DNA of 39,083 nt from Bianquea renquensis (lineage in GTDB: Bacteria > Bacillota > Clostridia > Lachnospirales > Bianqueaceae). Location: contig NZ_JACRSQ010000029.1 in NCBI RefSeq assembly GCF_014384895.1, positions 1-39,083 on the forward strand, given 5' to 3'. The notes under the pieces were generated by a model, which saw only the letters and a program-made list of their open reading frames with translations, was not told the origin of the DNA and made no database searches. Position numbers and translations under genes: made by a program. Shown piece after piece: positions 7,932 to 17,512 of the stretch; the first letter of the stretch is position 1; the number at the start of each line of letters is the position of its first letter.

Positions 7932-10900
7932 AACTCAAATTCCATAATCAAGCCTACCAAACCGATGCGGTGAACGCTGTGGCCGACCTCTTCACCGGGC
8001 AGGACAGGAGGCATAGCGTTTTCTCCGTTGACCTGGAGCCCCAGATGAATATCCTGCAAAACGACTTTGGCATTGGCAATGTGCTGCGCATTGGCAGGAA
8101 CAAGCTGCTGGACAATATGCACGCCATTCAGAAACGCAACAATCTCCCGTTAACTGACAATGTGGACGATATGCGCTTCTGTATAGAGATGGAGACGGGC
8201 ACCGGCAAAACGTATGTCTACACCAAGACGATTTTTGAAATGCACAGGCGCTACGGCTTCACCAAGTTTATCATCGTCGTGCCCTCGGTGGCCATCCGCG
8301 AGGGGGTCTACAAATCTTTTGAGATTACAAAGGAGCATTTCGCTGCACAATATGACAATGTCCCCTATCGCTACTTTGTCTATACCAGTGCCAAACTCTC
8401 CGATGTAAGGCAGTTTGCCACCAGCGCCAACATCGAAGTTATGATCATTAACATCGACGCCTTCAAGAAGGCGGAAAATATCATCAATCAGGTGCAGGAC
8501 CGCTTAAATGGCGAGACCGCCATGCGATATATACAGGACACCAACCCTGTTGTCATCGTTGATGAGCCCCAAAGCGTGGACAATACCCCCAAAGCGCGGG
8601 AGGCGATTGAATCGCTGAATCCTCTGTGCGTGCTGCGCTACAGTGCTACCCACCGGGAGAAAATCAACCTCCTCTATCGTCTGACCCCGGTGGAGGCCTA
8701 TCAAATGGGGCTGGTCAAGCAGATTTGTGTATCCAGCAACACGATCGAGAGCGGCTTTAACAAGCCGTATGTTCGGCTTCTTTCTGTTTCGCAGGAAGGC
8801 GGTTTTAAGGCGAAAATTGAGTTGGATGTCATGGGCAAGAACGGCAAAGTATCGCGAAAGGCATTGACAGTCAAGCCTGGTTCCGACCTGTATTTGCTTT
8901 CCGGCCAGCGGGCGCTGTATGATGGCTATGTAATCTCCGGCATTGACTGTACTGCGGGGTGGGAGTCCATTGAGTTTGCCAATACCGAAACGCTGTTCTT
9001 GGGCAGAGCCATTGGCAGTGTCAATGATAACGCCATGAAACGGGCACAGATTCGCCGTACCATCGAAATCCATCTGGAAAAGGAACTGCGCTATTTGGAT
9101 AAGGGCATCAAGGTGTTGTCGCTGTTTTTCATTGACGAGGTGTCAAAGTACCGCACCGAAGAAGGCGAAAAGGGCATCTATGCCGAGATGTTTGAGGAGT
9201 GCTACGAGGAGCTGATCGCCCTTCCCAAATTTGCCGAGTTAAAAGACCGGTTCCCTTCCTGCGACGGCATCCATGACGGCTATTTTTCCCAGGACAAAAA
9301 GGGCAAGTTTAAAGACACCCGCGGCGATACACAGGCCGACTACGACACATATAACACAATTATGAAGGACAAAGAGTGGCTACTCAGTTTTGACTGCCCA
9401 CTGCGTTTTATTTTCTCTCATTCAGCGCTGAAGGAGGGCTGGGACAACCCCAATGTATTTCAAGTCTGTACGCTTATCGAGCAAAAATCCACCTTTACCT
9501 GCCGTCAAAAGATAGGACGCGGGCTGCGGCTGTGCGTCAATCAGGAAGGTGAGCGGATCGAAGATCAGAACATCAACATCCTGCATGTGATGGCAAACGA
9601 AAGCTTTGCCGAGTTCGCCGAGGCTCTCCAGAAGGAGATAGAGGAGGAGAGCGGAGTTAAGTTCGGCGTACTGCAAATCGATTTCTTTTCCGGCATGTCG
9701 TATACGGAAACCATCATCAATGTGAAAACGATGGATCTGCACGATGCCAACCTAATTTTAGAATACATGGCCCGCAACGATTTTACCACCGTGGGAGGTA
9801 AGCCTACAGAAAAAGCAAAGGCTGCAATCATAGAAGGCGTGATGGCGATCCCATCCGAACTTGAGGGCGTTAAAGACCAAATTGCCGCGGCAATCAATCA
9901 CAATGAGGGCGTTACTGCGGATTCCCTTGTTGGCACGTCCTACCGTGAATGCGTTGCGGTTGATAAAACCATTTCGTATGAGGAAGCCGCAGAACTGATG
10001 ACACACTTTGAAAAAAAGGGGTATATCACAAAGTCCGGCAAAATAAAGGATTCCATGAAATACGACTTGCTTGCCGGCACGCTGGACTTGCCACCACAGT
10101 TTGAGGTGGCACGGAAACCCCTTGAAAATATTATCAGCCGAGCCAACAAGATACCGCCCATCCGTGACGCCTCCCGCGACGTGATGGTGCGATTGAACAA
10201 AAAGGCGATTCTCGCACCGGAGTTTTTGGACCTGTGGGATAAAATTAAGCAGAAGACAGTGTACCGCGTACAGATTGACACCGAAAAGCTGGTGGCGGAC
10301 TCTGTAAAACAGCTTGCCGCCATGCCGCCTATTCCCAAAACTCGATTGGTTTCCCAGACGGCGGATATTAACATCCGATATGAGGGAGTGACCCACACGG
10401 AACGTGAGATGCGCGCCACTGACATTCAGGAGGAGTACGCCTTTTTGCCGGATATGTTGGCGATTGTCAGCGAGGAGGCGCTGCTCACCGAAGCGACTGT
10501 GCTTCGGATCTTGGAGGAGAGTGGGCGAGGCAAAGATTTTGTCCGCAACCCGCAGCTTTTCATGGAGCAATTTATTGAGATCGTGAAGAACAACCGTTAC
10601 CGGTTGGCCATTGATAGCATTCGCTATGTGCGGCTGGATGGAGCGGAGTATTGCGCCCAGGAAATTTTTAACGCGGAGGAGCTGATGGCCAACTTGGACA
10701 AAAACGCCGTAGCGGTGAAGAAGAGTGTTTACGACCACATTATCTATGACAGCAGCACAGTGGAGCGTCCCTTCGCCGTGGCGCTGGATAACGACCCCGA
10801 TGTGAAGATGTTTTTCAAGATTCCGGGCACTTTCAAGATAAAAACACCGATCGGTGCTTACAACCCTGACTGGGCGGTCTATCTTGAACGGGATGGTGTA

Positions 10901-11068
10901 AAGAAGATGTACTTTGTACTGGAAACCAAAGGTACCGCCAACCTATTTGATTTGCGCGGCTCTGAGCAGCTGAAACTTCATTGCGGAGCGCGGCATTTTG
11001 AGGCATTGCAGAGTGGTGTGGAATTCAAGGTGGTCACAGATTGGAAGAACGCGAAAAAGAGCCTGTAA
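7928..11068 (+). CDS. res: Type III restriction enzyme, Res subunit (helicase-nuclease)
   Basis: 1046 residues, the usual Res length. The order of motifs is canonical: Walker A ETGTGKT (89-95); VVPS; DEPQ (about 212), the type III form of the DEAD box; SATH (about 239); and QKIGRGLRL (about 527), superfamily 2 motif VI. At the C-terminus the nuclease signature PDW (about 979) is followed by ETKGT (about 998). Res hydrolyses ATP to move along DNA and cuts near the site, but in known systems it needs Mod for DNA recognition. Since mod is broken as read, this subunit should be idle unless another Mod serves it. The frame itself is fully intact. Confidence 0.95.
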   Translation: MKLKFHNQAYQTDAVNAVADLFTGQDRRHSVFSVDLEPQMNILQNDFGIGNVLRIGRNKLLDNMHAIQKRNNLPLTDNVDDMRFCIEMETGTGKTYVYTKTIFEMHRRYGFTKFIIVVPSVAIREGVYKSFEITKEHFAAQYDNVPYRYFVYTSAKLSDVRQFATSANIEVMIINIDAFKKAENIINQVQDRLNGETAMRYIQDTNPVVIVDEPQSVDNTPKAREAIESLNPLCVLRYSATHREKINLLYRLTPVEAYQMGLVKQICVSSNTIESGFNKPYVRLLSVSQEGGFKAKIELDVMGKNGKVSRKALTVKPGSDLYLLSGQRALYDGYVISGIDCTAGWESIEFANTETLFLGRAIGSVNDNAMKRAQIRRTIEIHLEKELRYLDKGIKVLSLFFIDEVSKYRTEEGEKGIYAEMFEECYEELIALPKFAELKDRFPSCDGIHDGYFSQDKKGKFKDTRGDTQADYDTYNTIMKDKEWLLSFDCPLRFIFSHSALKEGWDNPNVFQVCTLIEQKSTFTCRQKIGRGLRLCVNQEGERIEDQNINILHVMANESFAEFAEALQKEIEEESGVKFGVLQIDFFSGMSYTETIINVKTMDLHDANLILEYMARNDFTTVGGKPTEKAKAAIIEGVMAIPSELEGVKDQIAAAINHNEGVTADSLVGTSYRECVAVDKTISYEEAAELMTHFEKKGYITKSGKIKDSMKYDLLAGTLDLPPQFEVARKPLENIISRANKIPPIRDASRDVMVRLNKKAILAPEFLDLWDKIKQKTVYRVQIDTEKLVADSVKQLAAMPPIPKTRLVSQTADINIRYEGVTHTEREMRATDIQEEYAFLPDMLAIVSEEALLTEATVLRILEESGRGKDFVRNPQLFMEQFIEIVKNNRYRLAIDSIRYVRLDGAEYCAQEIFNAEELMANLDKNAVAVKKSVYDHIIYDSSTVERPFAVALDNDPDVKMFFKIPGTFKIKTPIGAYNPDWAVYLERDGVKKMYFVLETKGTANLFDLRGSEQLKLHCGARHFEALQSGVEFKVVTDWKNAKKSL

Positions 11069-11123
11069 CGCTTGAATACAGATTTCCAGGTAAATGGGCA
11101 TTGGCAAATCATAGCAGGATTGC

Positions 11124-11501
11124 ATGATATGTCTCAGCATTGATTATACGGTACCGGAACGGCCAAGCGCGATGTTTCACGGTCAGGAAACGCTCTCTGT
11201 TAATCAACCGGAGGGGGTTCATGTCATTGAAGCCGAGCCGACATTACTCATTAAAGTGGCATCGACAGATGCGGCATGGGCTTTAACAAAAAAACTGACT
11301 GGTGAAGAGAATCCACAATGGCATATGGCGCCTCTTTTTGGCTTGATCCGGCATATCTTTGAGAAGGAGCCGTATCATTATGTTTTTAATGGAAGTAACG
11401 GAACAGGCAATGAAGAGGCAGAGTATTATGGCTATAACGGCGATCAATATGTAACGGTTCCAGTAAAATCTATTGACGGCACGCTACAGGAGCGGATATA
11501 A
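11124..11501 (+). CDS. Unrecognised 125-residue protein
   Basis: The frame runs from ATG 11124 to 11501 and reads like real protein (LLIKVASTDAAWALTKKL, then NPQWHMAPLFGLIRHIF, then EYYGYNGDQYVTVPV). The region before the start has only a weak AGGA site, and an in-frame ATG at 11172 (MFHGQE) is an alternative start. No signal peptide or membrane span. It may be the C-terminal remnant of a longer protein. I cannot assign a family. It sits 55 bp after res, and its 3' end overlaps the predicted promoter of the next gene. Confidence 0.45.
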   Translation: MICLSIDYTVPERPSAMFHGQETLSVNQPEGVHVIEAEPTLLIKVASTDAAWALTKKLTGEENPQWHMAPLFGLIRHIFEKEPYHYVFNGSNGTGNEEAEYYGYNGDQYVTVPVKSIDGTLQERI

Positions 11502-11502
11502 T
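11473..11502 (+). promoter_or_regulatory. Promoter for the SGNH hydrolase gene
   Basis: TTGACG (11473-11478), an 18-nt spacer, then TATAAT (11497-11502), 43 bp before the ATG. It is embedded in the last codons of the preceding frame. Confidence 0.6.
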
Positions 11503-11544
11503 ACAGTCAGTGAAACGCGATGAAAAGGGGGAAGAGTCTCAACA

Positions 11545-12645
11545 ATGGAGTACTTTCAAAAATTTCATTCCAACACATTGGCAGGAAGCGGCAACCAATC
11601 TTTCTTTCTGACAGACGATGCAAACACAGTCTATACCGGCAGGGTTTTCTATAAAATTTTTGCCGGGGGGACCTATCGCTATTCCTTTTTGTTTTCCAAT
11701 ATCATAGACAGCACCTTTTCAGATGGTGCCTACAGCCACAAAAATCTGATATGCGATCAGTGGAAGATTGTAAGAGCCGCGGTGGGTATCTGTGAGACAT
11801 GTAGCGCATCCGAGATGGGAGAGATCGAGAGTTTCCAGGCCTTGACCTTTTCTGGAGCATTTGAAAAGGACGTGATGCCAGGCGAGTTCTTCGCTTCGGA
11901 TGCTCTTGAACTGAGTGGAAAGAAGGGGGACTACATCTGTCTGGAGATCTCCTATCAGGGGAGGATGATCCCCTATCATGAAGAGAGTATTATCCCAACA
12001 TTCGCCCTCCGCGACGGCGAATGGGTTCCCTCAAAGCGCGTTGTCTTTGCGGGGATGGTGGGATGTGATAGGCCAGCGCTCTTACAGATTGGATATCTTG
12101 GAGATTCCATTACGCAGGGAATCGGCACGGATGTCAATTCCTATGACCATTGGAATGCAATGCTGTCGGATAAGCTGGGGGAGAAGTGCGCCTATTGGAA
12201 CCTGGGTCTTGGATTTGGCAGGGCTAGCGATGCGGCCAGCGATGGAGCTTGGCTTTTTAAGGCAAAACAGATGGATGTGGTCGTTGTCTGCTACGGCGTC
12301 AATGACCTCTTTCAAAGCGGTGATGAAGAGCAGATAAAACGCGATCTATCGGAAATTGTCTCAAAGTTGCAGTCCGCAGGGACAAAAGTGGTGATTCAGA
12401 CAATTCCGCCCTTTGATTACTCTGGAATCTTGATCGAAAAGTGGAATCATATCAATCAATATATTGTACAAGTCCTGTCCAAACGTGCAGATGGAGTTTT
12501 TGATGTCGTCCCGGTGCTGGCTAAGGATGACGGACATCCGTATCTTGCAAAATTCGGCGGGCATCCCAATGCGGAGGGGTGCGGTGCATGGGCGGAGGCT
12601 CTTTATCCGGTGATGGACAAGTTTCTAGCCACGATTTCTTGTTAA
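11545..12645 (+). CDS. SGNH/GDSL-family hydrolase (esterase-like)
   Basis: 366 residues. ATG 11545 follows AAAAGGGGGAAGAG. The C-terminal half is an SGNH hydrolase domain: block I LGDSITQG (Ser about residue 187), a Gly-containing segment NLGLGFGR, block III GVND (about 252; a variant of GxND) and block V GGHPNAEG (catalytic His about 341; the usual preceding Asp is not obvious). The N-terminal 160 residues look like the beta-sandwich often found ahead of such domains. There is no signal peptide, so a cytoplasmic enzyme is expected, probably a carbohydrate or acyl esterase. The substrate is unknown. It has its own promoter, and the next gene follows at 108 bp. Confidence 0.82.
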   Translation: MEYFQKFHSNTLAGSGNQSFFLTDDANTVYTGRVFYKIFAGGTYRYSFLFSNIIDSTFSDGAYSHKNLICDQWKIVRAAVGICETCSASEMGEIESFQALTFSGAFEKDVMPGEFFASDALELSGKKGDYICLEISYQGRMIPYHEESIIPTFALRDGEWVPSKRVVFAGMVGCDRPALLQIGYLGDSITQGIGTDVNSYDHWNAMLSDKLGEKCAYWNLGLGFGRASDAASDGAWLFKAKQMDVVVVCYGVNDLFQSGDEEQIKRDLSEIVSKLQSAGTKVVIQTIPPFDYSGILIEKWNHINQYIVQVLSKRADGVFDVVPVLAKDDGHPYLAKFGGHPNAEGCGAWAEALYPVMDKFLATISC

Positions 12646-12753
12646 CTATCCTCTGCGAAAAAGCTTCGGTGTAAGGCGTTGTGTTCTTAGAAAATTGGAG
12701 TTGGGCGCATAGAACCCATTTCCGCCGGGCACTCTACATTTGAGGTGAGACAA

Positions 12754-12954
12754 ATGGCAAAACAGGGCATGAAGCGCCCCGAGCGAACGCATACACAGCC
12801 GCGCAACGAGGTAACACCTGTTCCCGAAATTACTCTCGCATCGCACCGGAGCGTTGAGAAGCCGATTTCAGATGTGTATCCTGTCATTGACAATGATCTG
12901 GCGAGGGATAACCTAGAAAATGACATCCCCGCCGCTGATCTAGAAGATTTGTAA
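12754..12954 (+). CDS. Small conserved-type hypothetical protein (MAKQGMKRP start)
   Basis: 66 residues from ATG 12754, preceded by GAGGTGAG (12742-12749). An upstream in-frame GTG at 12745 lies inside that ribosome site and is unlikely to be the start. The N-terminus is basic (MAKQGMKRPERTHTQPRNEV), followed by a PVPEI segment and an acidic tail (IDNDLARDNLENDIPAADLEDL). Small proteins starting MAKQGMKRP are, as I recall, common in Clostridia accessory regions; their function is unknown. A terminator follows directly, which supports a real transcript. Confidence 0.6.
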   Translation: MAKQGMKRPERTHTQPRNEVTPVPEITLASHRSVEKPISDVYPVIDNDLARDNLENDIPAADLEDL

Positions 12955-12955
12955 G

Positions 12956-12983
12956 ACCGTCCTCCCAGTGTGGACGGTTTTTT
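12956..12983 (+). terminator. Rho-independent terminator
   Basis: ACCGTCC (12956-12962) pairs with GGACGGT (12972-12978) across a 9-nt loop and runs into six T residues. It begins 2 bp after the stop codon of the small gene. Confidence 0.85.
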
Positions 12984-13071
12984 CTATAGGGACATAGAAG
13001 TCATGGCGTTTATGTCCTCCTTTTCCCAAAATCCGTCCGCGCGGCCAGCGGTAGAATTAGTCGAAAAGGAC

Positions 13072-13100
13072 TTGTTTTTTTTCAGGGCAGGGCTTATACT
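13072..13100 (+). promoter_or_regulatory. Promoter for ferritin
   Basis: TTGTTT (13072-13077), a 17-nt spacer, then TATACT (13095-13100), about 30 bp before the start codon. Confidence 0.65.
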
Positions 13101-13132
13101 AAAGAAAAAGGAAATGAAAAGGAGAGATCATG

Positions 13133-13645
13133 ATGTTGAATGAAAAAGTCGCGCAGTTATTAAATGCCCAAATCAACAAAGAGTTTTATTCCGCGTATCT
13201 CTATCTAGATTTTGCAAACTATTACACAGAACATGGGCTGGATGGATTTGCCAATTGGTATCAAGTACAGGCACAGGAAGAGCGGGACCACGCCCTACTC
13301 TTCATCCAGTACCTTCACAATAACGGCGAGAAAGTCGTATTTGAGGCGGTTGACAAACCAGAACAGGTATTTTCATCCACAAAGGACCCCTTGGTGGAGG
13401 GACTCAGACATGAACAATATGTTACGGGCCTGATCCATGCTATCTATGCATGTGCATATGATGTCAAAGATTTTAGAACAATGCAGTTTCTGGATTGGTT
13501 TGTGAAGGAACAGGGGGAAGAGGAGACCAATGCCGATACGCTTATAAAAAAGATGGAGCTCTTTGGGTCTGATCCCAAAAGCTTATATATGCTGGATAGC
13601 GAACTGGGAGCTCGTGTTTATACGGCGCCTAGCCTTACGCTGTAA
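13133..13645 (+). CDS. ftnA: Bacterial non-haem ferritin
   Basis: 170 residues, normal ferritin length. It oxidises Fe(II) and stores the iron as a mineral in a 24-subunit cytoplasmic shell. With M-L-N-E-K as the start, every ferroxidase ligand falls at its standard position: Glu17, Glu50, His53 (EERDH), Glu94, Gln127 and Glu130 (KEQGEEE). Two ATGs stand in tandem at 13130 and 13133; the GGAGAG site (13121-13126) is better spaced for 13133, which also fits the family numbering. It is a single-gene unit with its own promoter and a hairpin downstream. I see no obvious iron-box dyad at its promoter. Confidence 0.95.
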   Translation: MLNEKVAQLLNAQINKEFYSAYLYLDFANYYTEHGLDGFANWYQVQAQEERDHALLFIQYLHNNGEKVVFEAVDKPEQVFSSTKDPLVEGLRHEQYVTGLIHAIYACAYDVKDFRTMQFLDWFVKEQGEEETNADTLIKKMELFGSDPKSLYMLDSELGARVYTAPSLTL

Positions 13646-13688
13646 TGTAATACAGGCGTGCAACGAGTTCATTCATGGCGAGAGAATG

Positions 13689-13727
13689 CCCTCAAGAATC
13701 AACCGATCCTTGGGGGTATATTCTATT
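13689..13727 (+). terminator. Probable terminator after ferritin
   Basis: CCCTCAAG (13689-13696) pairs with CTTGGGGG (13709-13716), 8 bp with one wobble pair and a 12-nt loop, followed by TATATTCTATT. The T tract is interrupted, so it is moderate at best. Confidence 0.5.
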
Positions 13728-13760
13728 GTGCGGAGAGATGGGAAGGAAGTGAATGAAATG

Positions 13761-13789
13761 TTGAATCATGAGCCCATCTGTGGTATACT
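13761..13789 (+). promoter_or_regulatory. Promoter for the GH31 glycosidase gene
   Basis: TTGAAT (13761-13766), a 17-nt spacer, then TATACT (13784-13789). The start codon lies about 80 bp downstream. Confidence 0.6.
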
Positions 13790-13867
13790 GAACAGGAAAC
13801 GGCTGTCCTTTTCGAAGAAGAGAGCCACGGACATAGAGGGTAGATCACCGACTAGGAGGAAATGAGA

Positions 13868-15580
13868 GTGAAAAAATTTACATTTGGAATACCGGAGGCA
13901 ATTGTGCCGTCCAATTTCTGCCGAGGACTGCGCTACGATGAGACGGAGGTCCAATATAATGCGGACAAAGTTCAGTTTAAAACCACAGCCAGGGGATGCC
14001 TTTTGGAGTTGCCGTTAGAGGACGGGGAGGAGGTTTTTGGGTTTGGATTGCAGTTAAAAGGGTTCAATCATAAAGGCCACAAGCTGACCCTCCGTGCAAA
14101 CTCAGATCCCGTTGCCAATACAGGCGACAGCCACGCGCCAGTGCCTTTTTTTGTGACGAATCGAGGTTATGGAATGTATTTTGATACAGCGCGCTATGTA
14201 GAAGTATGCTGCGGCTATGGAAAGAACAAAAGCCGTCCGAAGGTTGAAAACAATACGATCATTGCGACAGCGGAAGATTTATATAGGAAGTGCGGGCTGA
14301 GAGAGCAGACCGTTATGTCGGTGGAGATCCCCGTGGCGAAGGGGGTGGATGTGTATATTTTTGAGGGGGACAGCATTACCGATATCGTATGCCAGTACAA
14401 TATGTTTTCTGGCGGCGGCTGCGATGTCCCAGAATGGGGCTTAGGGGTAATGTATCGCTGCTATGCCAGGTATACCGGCGATGAGGTGATTGCCATGGCG
14501 AAATATTTCCGGGAGAAGGACATTCCATGTGATATCATAGGCCTTGAGCCAGGCTGGCAGTCGAGCAGTTACTCCTGCTCCTATGTGTGGGATCGGGAGC
14601 GCTATCCGAATCATGAGGAGGTTGTGCAATACCTGCGCGGCCACGATTTTCATATCAACCTGTGGGAGCATGCCTTTGTCAACTCGACCTCTCCCATCTA
14701 TGAGACGTTACATGATTACAGCGGCGATTATGAGGTATGGCAGGGATTGATTCCAGACTTTGCCACAGAGGAAGCACAGCAGATCTTTGCTGACTATCAC
14801 AGACAGTATCTCGTGGAGAATGGAATAGACGGCTTTAAGCTGGATGAATGCGATAACAGTGATTTTGTTCACGACTGGAGCTTCCCTAATTGTACCGAGT
14901 TTCCCAGCGGAATGGATGGAGAGCAGTATCACTCCCTGTTTGGGACGCTCTACATGCAGACGATCATGAGGGCCTTAGGAGACAGGCAAACCTTGTCCGA
15001 GGTCCGCAATGCGGGAGCGCTCGCGGCCAGTTATCCCTTCGTCCTGTACAGCGACCTGTACGATCACAAAGATTTTATTCGAGGCATCGTAAACGCCGGG
15101 TTCTCTGGCCTTCTCTGGACGGCTGAGGTTCGGCACGCCAAGAGCCGGGAGGATTTTCTACGGCGCTTGCAGACCAATGTGTTTTCCGTACAGTGCCTGA
15201 TCAATGCCTGGTATTGTGAGAAGGCGCCATGGCTTGAATTTGATTGTGAAGCTGAGGTTCGGGAGCTTCTACAGACACGGAAAACCCTAGTGCCCATGCT
15301 GAAAAAGGCGTTTGAAGCTTACAAGAAGAACGGTAAACCGCCAATCCGGGCGTTGGTTATGGATTATACGCAAGATGCGCAGACCTACGGGATTGATGAC
15401 GAATATTTATTCTGCGACTCGCTTCTGGTTGCGCCCATGACGGCTGAAGAGCGGACGCGGCGGGTATATCTGCCGGAGGGCGATTGGTGCGATTATTGGA
15501 CGAAAGAACCTGTCAGAAATGGCTGGATTGAAGTCGAAACGACAAAGATTCCTGTGTTTGAAAAGTGTGAAGGTAAGTAA
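13868..15580 (+). CDS. Glycoside hydrolase family 31 alpha-glycosidase
   Basis: About 570 residues. The N-terminal part has the GH31 substrate-binding region (EVFGFGLQLKGFNHKG), followed by a (beta/alpha)8 barrel. The nucleophile Asp lies in GIDGFKLDECD (about residue 326), and PCDIIGLEPGWQ is the usual GH31 barrel segment. A C-terminal beta domain holds LFCDSLLVAPMTAEERTRRVYLPEGDWCDYW, a classic GH31 sequence. It is probably cytoplasmic, as there is no signal peptide. Start choice: ATG 13862 lies only 2 nt after AGGAGG (13854-13859), whereas in-frame GTG 13868 lies 8 nt after it, so GTG (MKKFTFGIPE...) is preferred. The exact sugar specificity is not visible. The gene is monocistronic or leads into the ABC pair 51 bp downstream. 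Confidence 0.88.
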   Translation: MKKFTFGIPEAIVPSNFCRGLRYDETEVQYNADKVQFKTTARGCLLELPLEDGEEVFGFGLQLKGFNHKGHKLTLRANSDPVANTGDSHAPVPFFVTNRGYGMYFDTARYVEVCCGYGKNKSRPKVENNTIIATAEDLYRKCGLREQTVMSVEIPVAKGVDVYIFEGDSITDIVCQYNMFSGGGCDVPEWGLGVMYRCYARYTGDEVIAMAKYFREKDIPCDIIGLEPGWQSSSYSCSYVWDRERYPNHEEVVQYLRGHDFHINLWEHAFVNSTSPIYETLHDYSGDYEVWQGLIPDFATEEAQQIFADYHRQYLVENGIDGFKLDECDNSDFVHDWSFPNCTEFPSGMDGEQYHSLFGTLYMQTIMRALGDRQTLSEVRNAGALAASYPFVLYSDLYDHKDFIRGIVNAGFSGLLWTAEVRHAKSREDFLRRLQTNVFSVQCLINAWYCEKAPWLEFDCEAEVRELLQTRKTLVPMLKKAFEAYKKNGKPPIRALVMDYTQDAQTYGIDDEYLFCDSLLVAPMTAEERTRRVYLPEGDWCDYWTKEPVRNGWIEVETTKIPVFEKCEGK

Positions 15581-15631
15581 AGGCGTGGAAGAGGAAGGGC
15601 TTGCTTTATCAGAAGGAAATGAGGTTGCAAA

Positions 15632-17512
15632 ATGATAATTGAGAAAAAAAAATATGGGTTTCTCGATATGGTACTTATACCTTTTAAAGTCTCACCGATG
15701 TATTCAATTATTTTTGCTATTAAGTATATAGCCGATGCATTGATGCCCACGTTATCTATTTTTGCAACGGCGTCATTTATCAACAATGCAATAATGGTTT
15801 ATAATGGAGAGGCAAGCCTTTCCTCCGTCTATTTATCGATTGCTCTAATCGTTGGGATTATGATATACAGCACACTGATAAACTCTCTTATGAGTTTTGT
15901 GGATTGCAAACGGAACATATATTTTCGCAGGAGACTTGTCCCAGAAATGCTTGAAAAACTCGCTCGCCTAGAGTATCGCCACATAGAAAATCCCGAGACA
16001 GCCCAACTCATTAGGCGTGTTTGCCCAAATATAAACTTTGTATACGGAGGCGGGATGATAAACAGCTATGAACATCAATTTTTTCAAAATAATGTTTGGG
16101 AAATGTATACGAATGTATTGGGAGTTTTGGAATTCATCATTTATTTTTTGGGAATCACTATAACCATCTTCACACAGGTTTGGTGGATCGCCATTATAAT
16201 TGTTCTCGTCAGCGTACCAGTTATCTATTTTGGAAACAGAGCGGGGGGGAAAAATTATGGTATTTATATGGAAAAATCTAAAGTGACAAGACAAGCAAAT
16301 TATCTTTCGGAAGTAATGATGAGCCGAGAGGGCACGGAGGAGCGCAACATTTTCGGCTATGTTGAGCAATTAAACACGGAATATGGTAAAAAGTTAAAAG
16401 TCTCTGCAGTGTTGTGGTTGAAAGCCTTTGCAAGGAATACTATTGAGGCACGTCTATGTGGAATGGTAGTAATACTTTGCTTTACCGGGACGATGCTCGC
16501 ATTGGTTCAATCTGTTACCAATGCAACAATAACAATTGGTATGTTCATAGCGTTAATGGGCACGATGTTCGGGCTTTCTAACAAGTTGTCCTGGGATGTA
16601 AACGACCTTGCGTCAAAAATTACCGAAAAGCGCAAATTTCTTAAGGATCTGACGAAATTTACAGAACTAGAAGAACAGGAAGATGCTACATCAAAACCTA
16701 AAAAGAATATGACATTCAACAAAATCGAATTTAAAGACGTTAGCTTTAAATATCCTGGGACAGACAAACTTATCCTCGATGGCGTCTCATTTGTAATAGA
16801 AAATGGCAAACATTACTCCTTTGTGGGTGTAAACGGCGCGGGGAAGACGACTATTACAAAGTTAATCATCGGTTTATATACTAATTATGAAGGTGAGATA
16901 TTAGTTGACGGAAAATCAATTAGAGATTTGACACAGGCTGAAATTAAAGGTTTATCAGCGGTTGTCTATCAGGATTTTGCTAAATATAACATGTCGCTGT
17001 ACGATAATCTTGCAATTGCAGATATTGATAATTCCAATACTTATGAGCAAGCGGAAAAAGCAATTGAACTAGTGGGTCTGAGCGACGCAGTAACAAATTT
17101 AGAGAATGGAATGGATACGTTATTAGGGAAGATCGGGAAGGATGGAGTGGATATATCCGGCGGCGAATGGCAACGTGTTGCAATGGCGCGAATTGTAATG
17201 AGCAACGCGCCGTTGAAGATACTTGACGAGCCAACAGCTGCTCTTGATCCTATCAGCGAAAGTGCGGTTTATCACAATTTTGAGCAGATATCAAAAGGAA
17301 AGACGACAATATTTATTAGCCATCGTTTGGGATCCACAAAACTCGCGGACATAATTTATGTTCTGGCGAATGGGAAAATAGTAGAAAGCGGTTGCCATTC
17401 TGCGTTAATGGCTGAAAACGGTTTATACTGCGATATGTTTAATTCACAGGTCGAATGGTATCGCAGTGATGTTGATGAAAAGGAGGTGACCGGAGATGCC
17501 CAGAAAGAGTAA
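15632..17512 (+). CDS. ABC exporter half-transporter, first of an AT-rich pair
   Basis: 626 residues with an exporter-type membrane domain (roughly 20-300) fused to an ATPase domain: Walker A GVNGAGKTT (about 398), signature ISGGEWQR (about 508), Walker B with the catalytic Glu in ILDEPTAALDP (about 529) and the H-loop ISHR (about 563). It probably forms a heterodimer with the next gene, which starts 17 bp before this stop codon. The SGGEWQ signature variant is frequent in peptide and lantibiotic exporters, but no modification enzyme is nearby, so the substrate is open. The base composition of the two genes is clearly AT-richer than either side, which suggests acquisition from another genome. 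Confidence 0.85.
   Translation: MIIEKKKYGFLDMVLIPFKVSPMYSIIFAIKYIADALMPTLSIFATASFINNAIMVYNGEASLSSVYLSIALIVGIMIYSTLINSLMSFVDCKRNIYFRRRLVPEMLEKLARLEYRHIENPETAQLIRRVCPNINFVYGGGMINSYEHQFFQNNVWEMYTNVLGVLEFIIYFLGITITIFTQVWWIAIIIVLVSVPVIYFGNRAGGKNYGIYMEKSKVTRQANYLSEVMMSREGTEERNIFGYVEQLNTEYGKKLKVSAVLWLKAFARNTIEARLCGMVVILCFTGTMLALVQSVTNATITIGMFIALMGTMFGLSNKLSWDVNDLASKITEKRKFLKDLTKFTELEEQEDATSKPKKNMTFNKIEFKDVSFKYPGTDKLILDGVSFVIENGKHYSFVGVNGAGKTTITKLIIGLYTNYEGEILVDGKSIRDLTQAEIKGLSAVVYQDFAKYNMSLYDNLAIADIDNSNTYEQAEKAIELVGLSDAVTNLENGMDTLLGKIGKDGVDISGGEWQRVAMARIVMSNAPLKILDEPTAALDPISESAVYHNFEQISKGKTTIFISHRLGSTKLADIIYVLANGKIVESGCHSALMAENGLYCDMFNSQVEWYRSDVDEKEVTGDAQKE

Noticed and set aside
9758..10738. 326-codon minus-strand frame opposite res
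   Set aside because: It lies wholly within res, is rich in His, Arg and Leu without any recognisable motif, and has no start signals.
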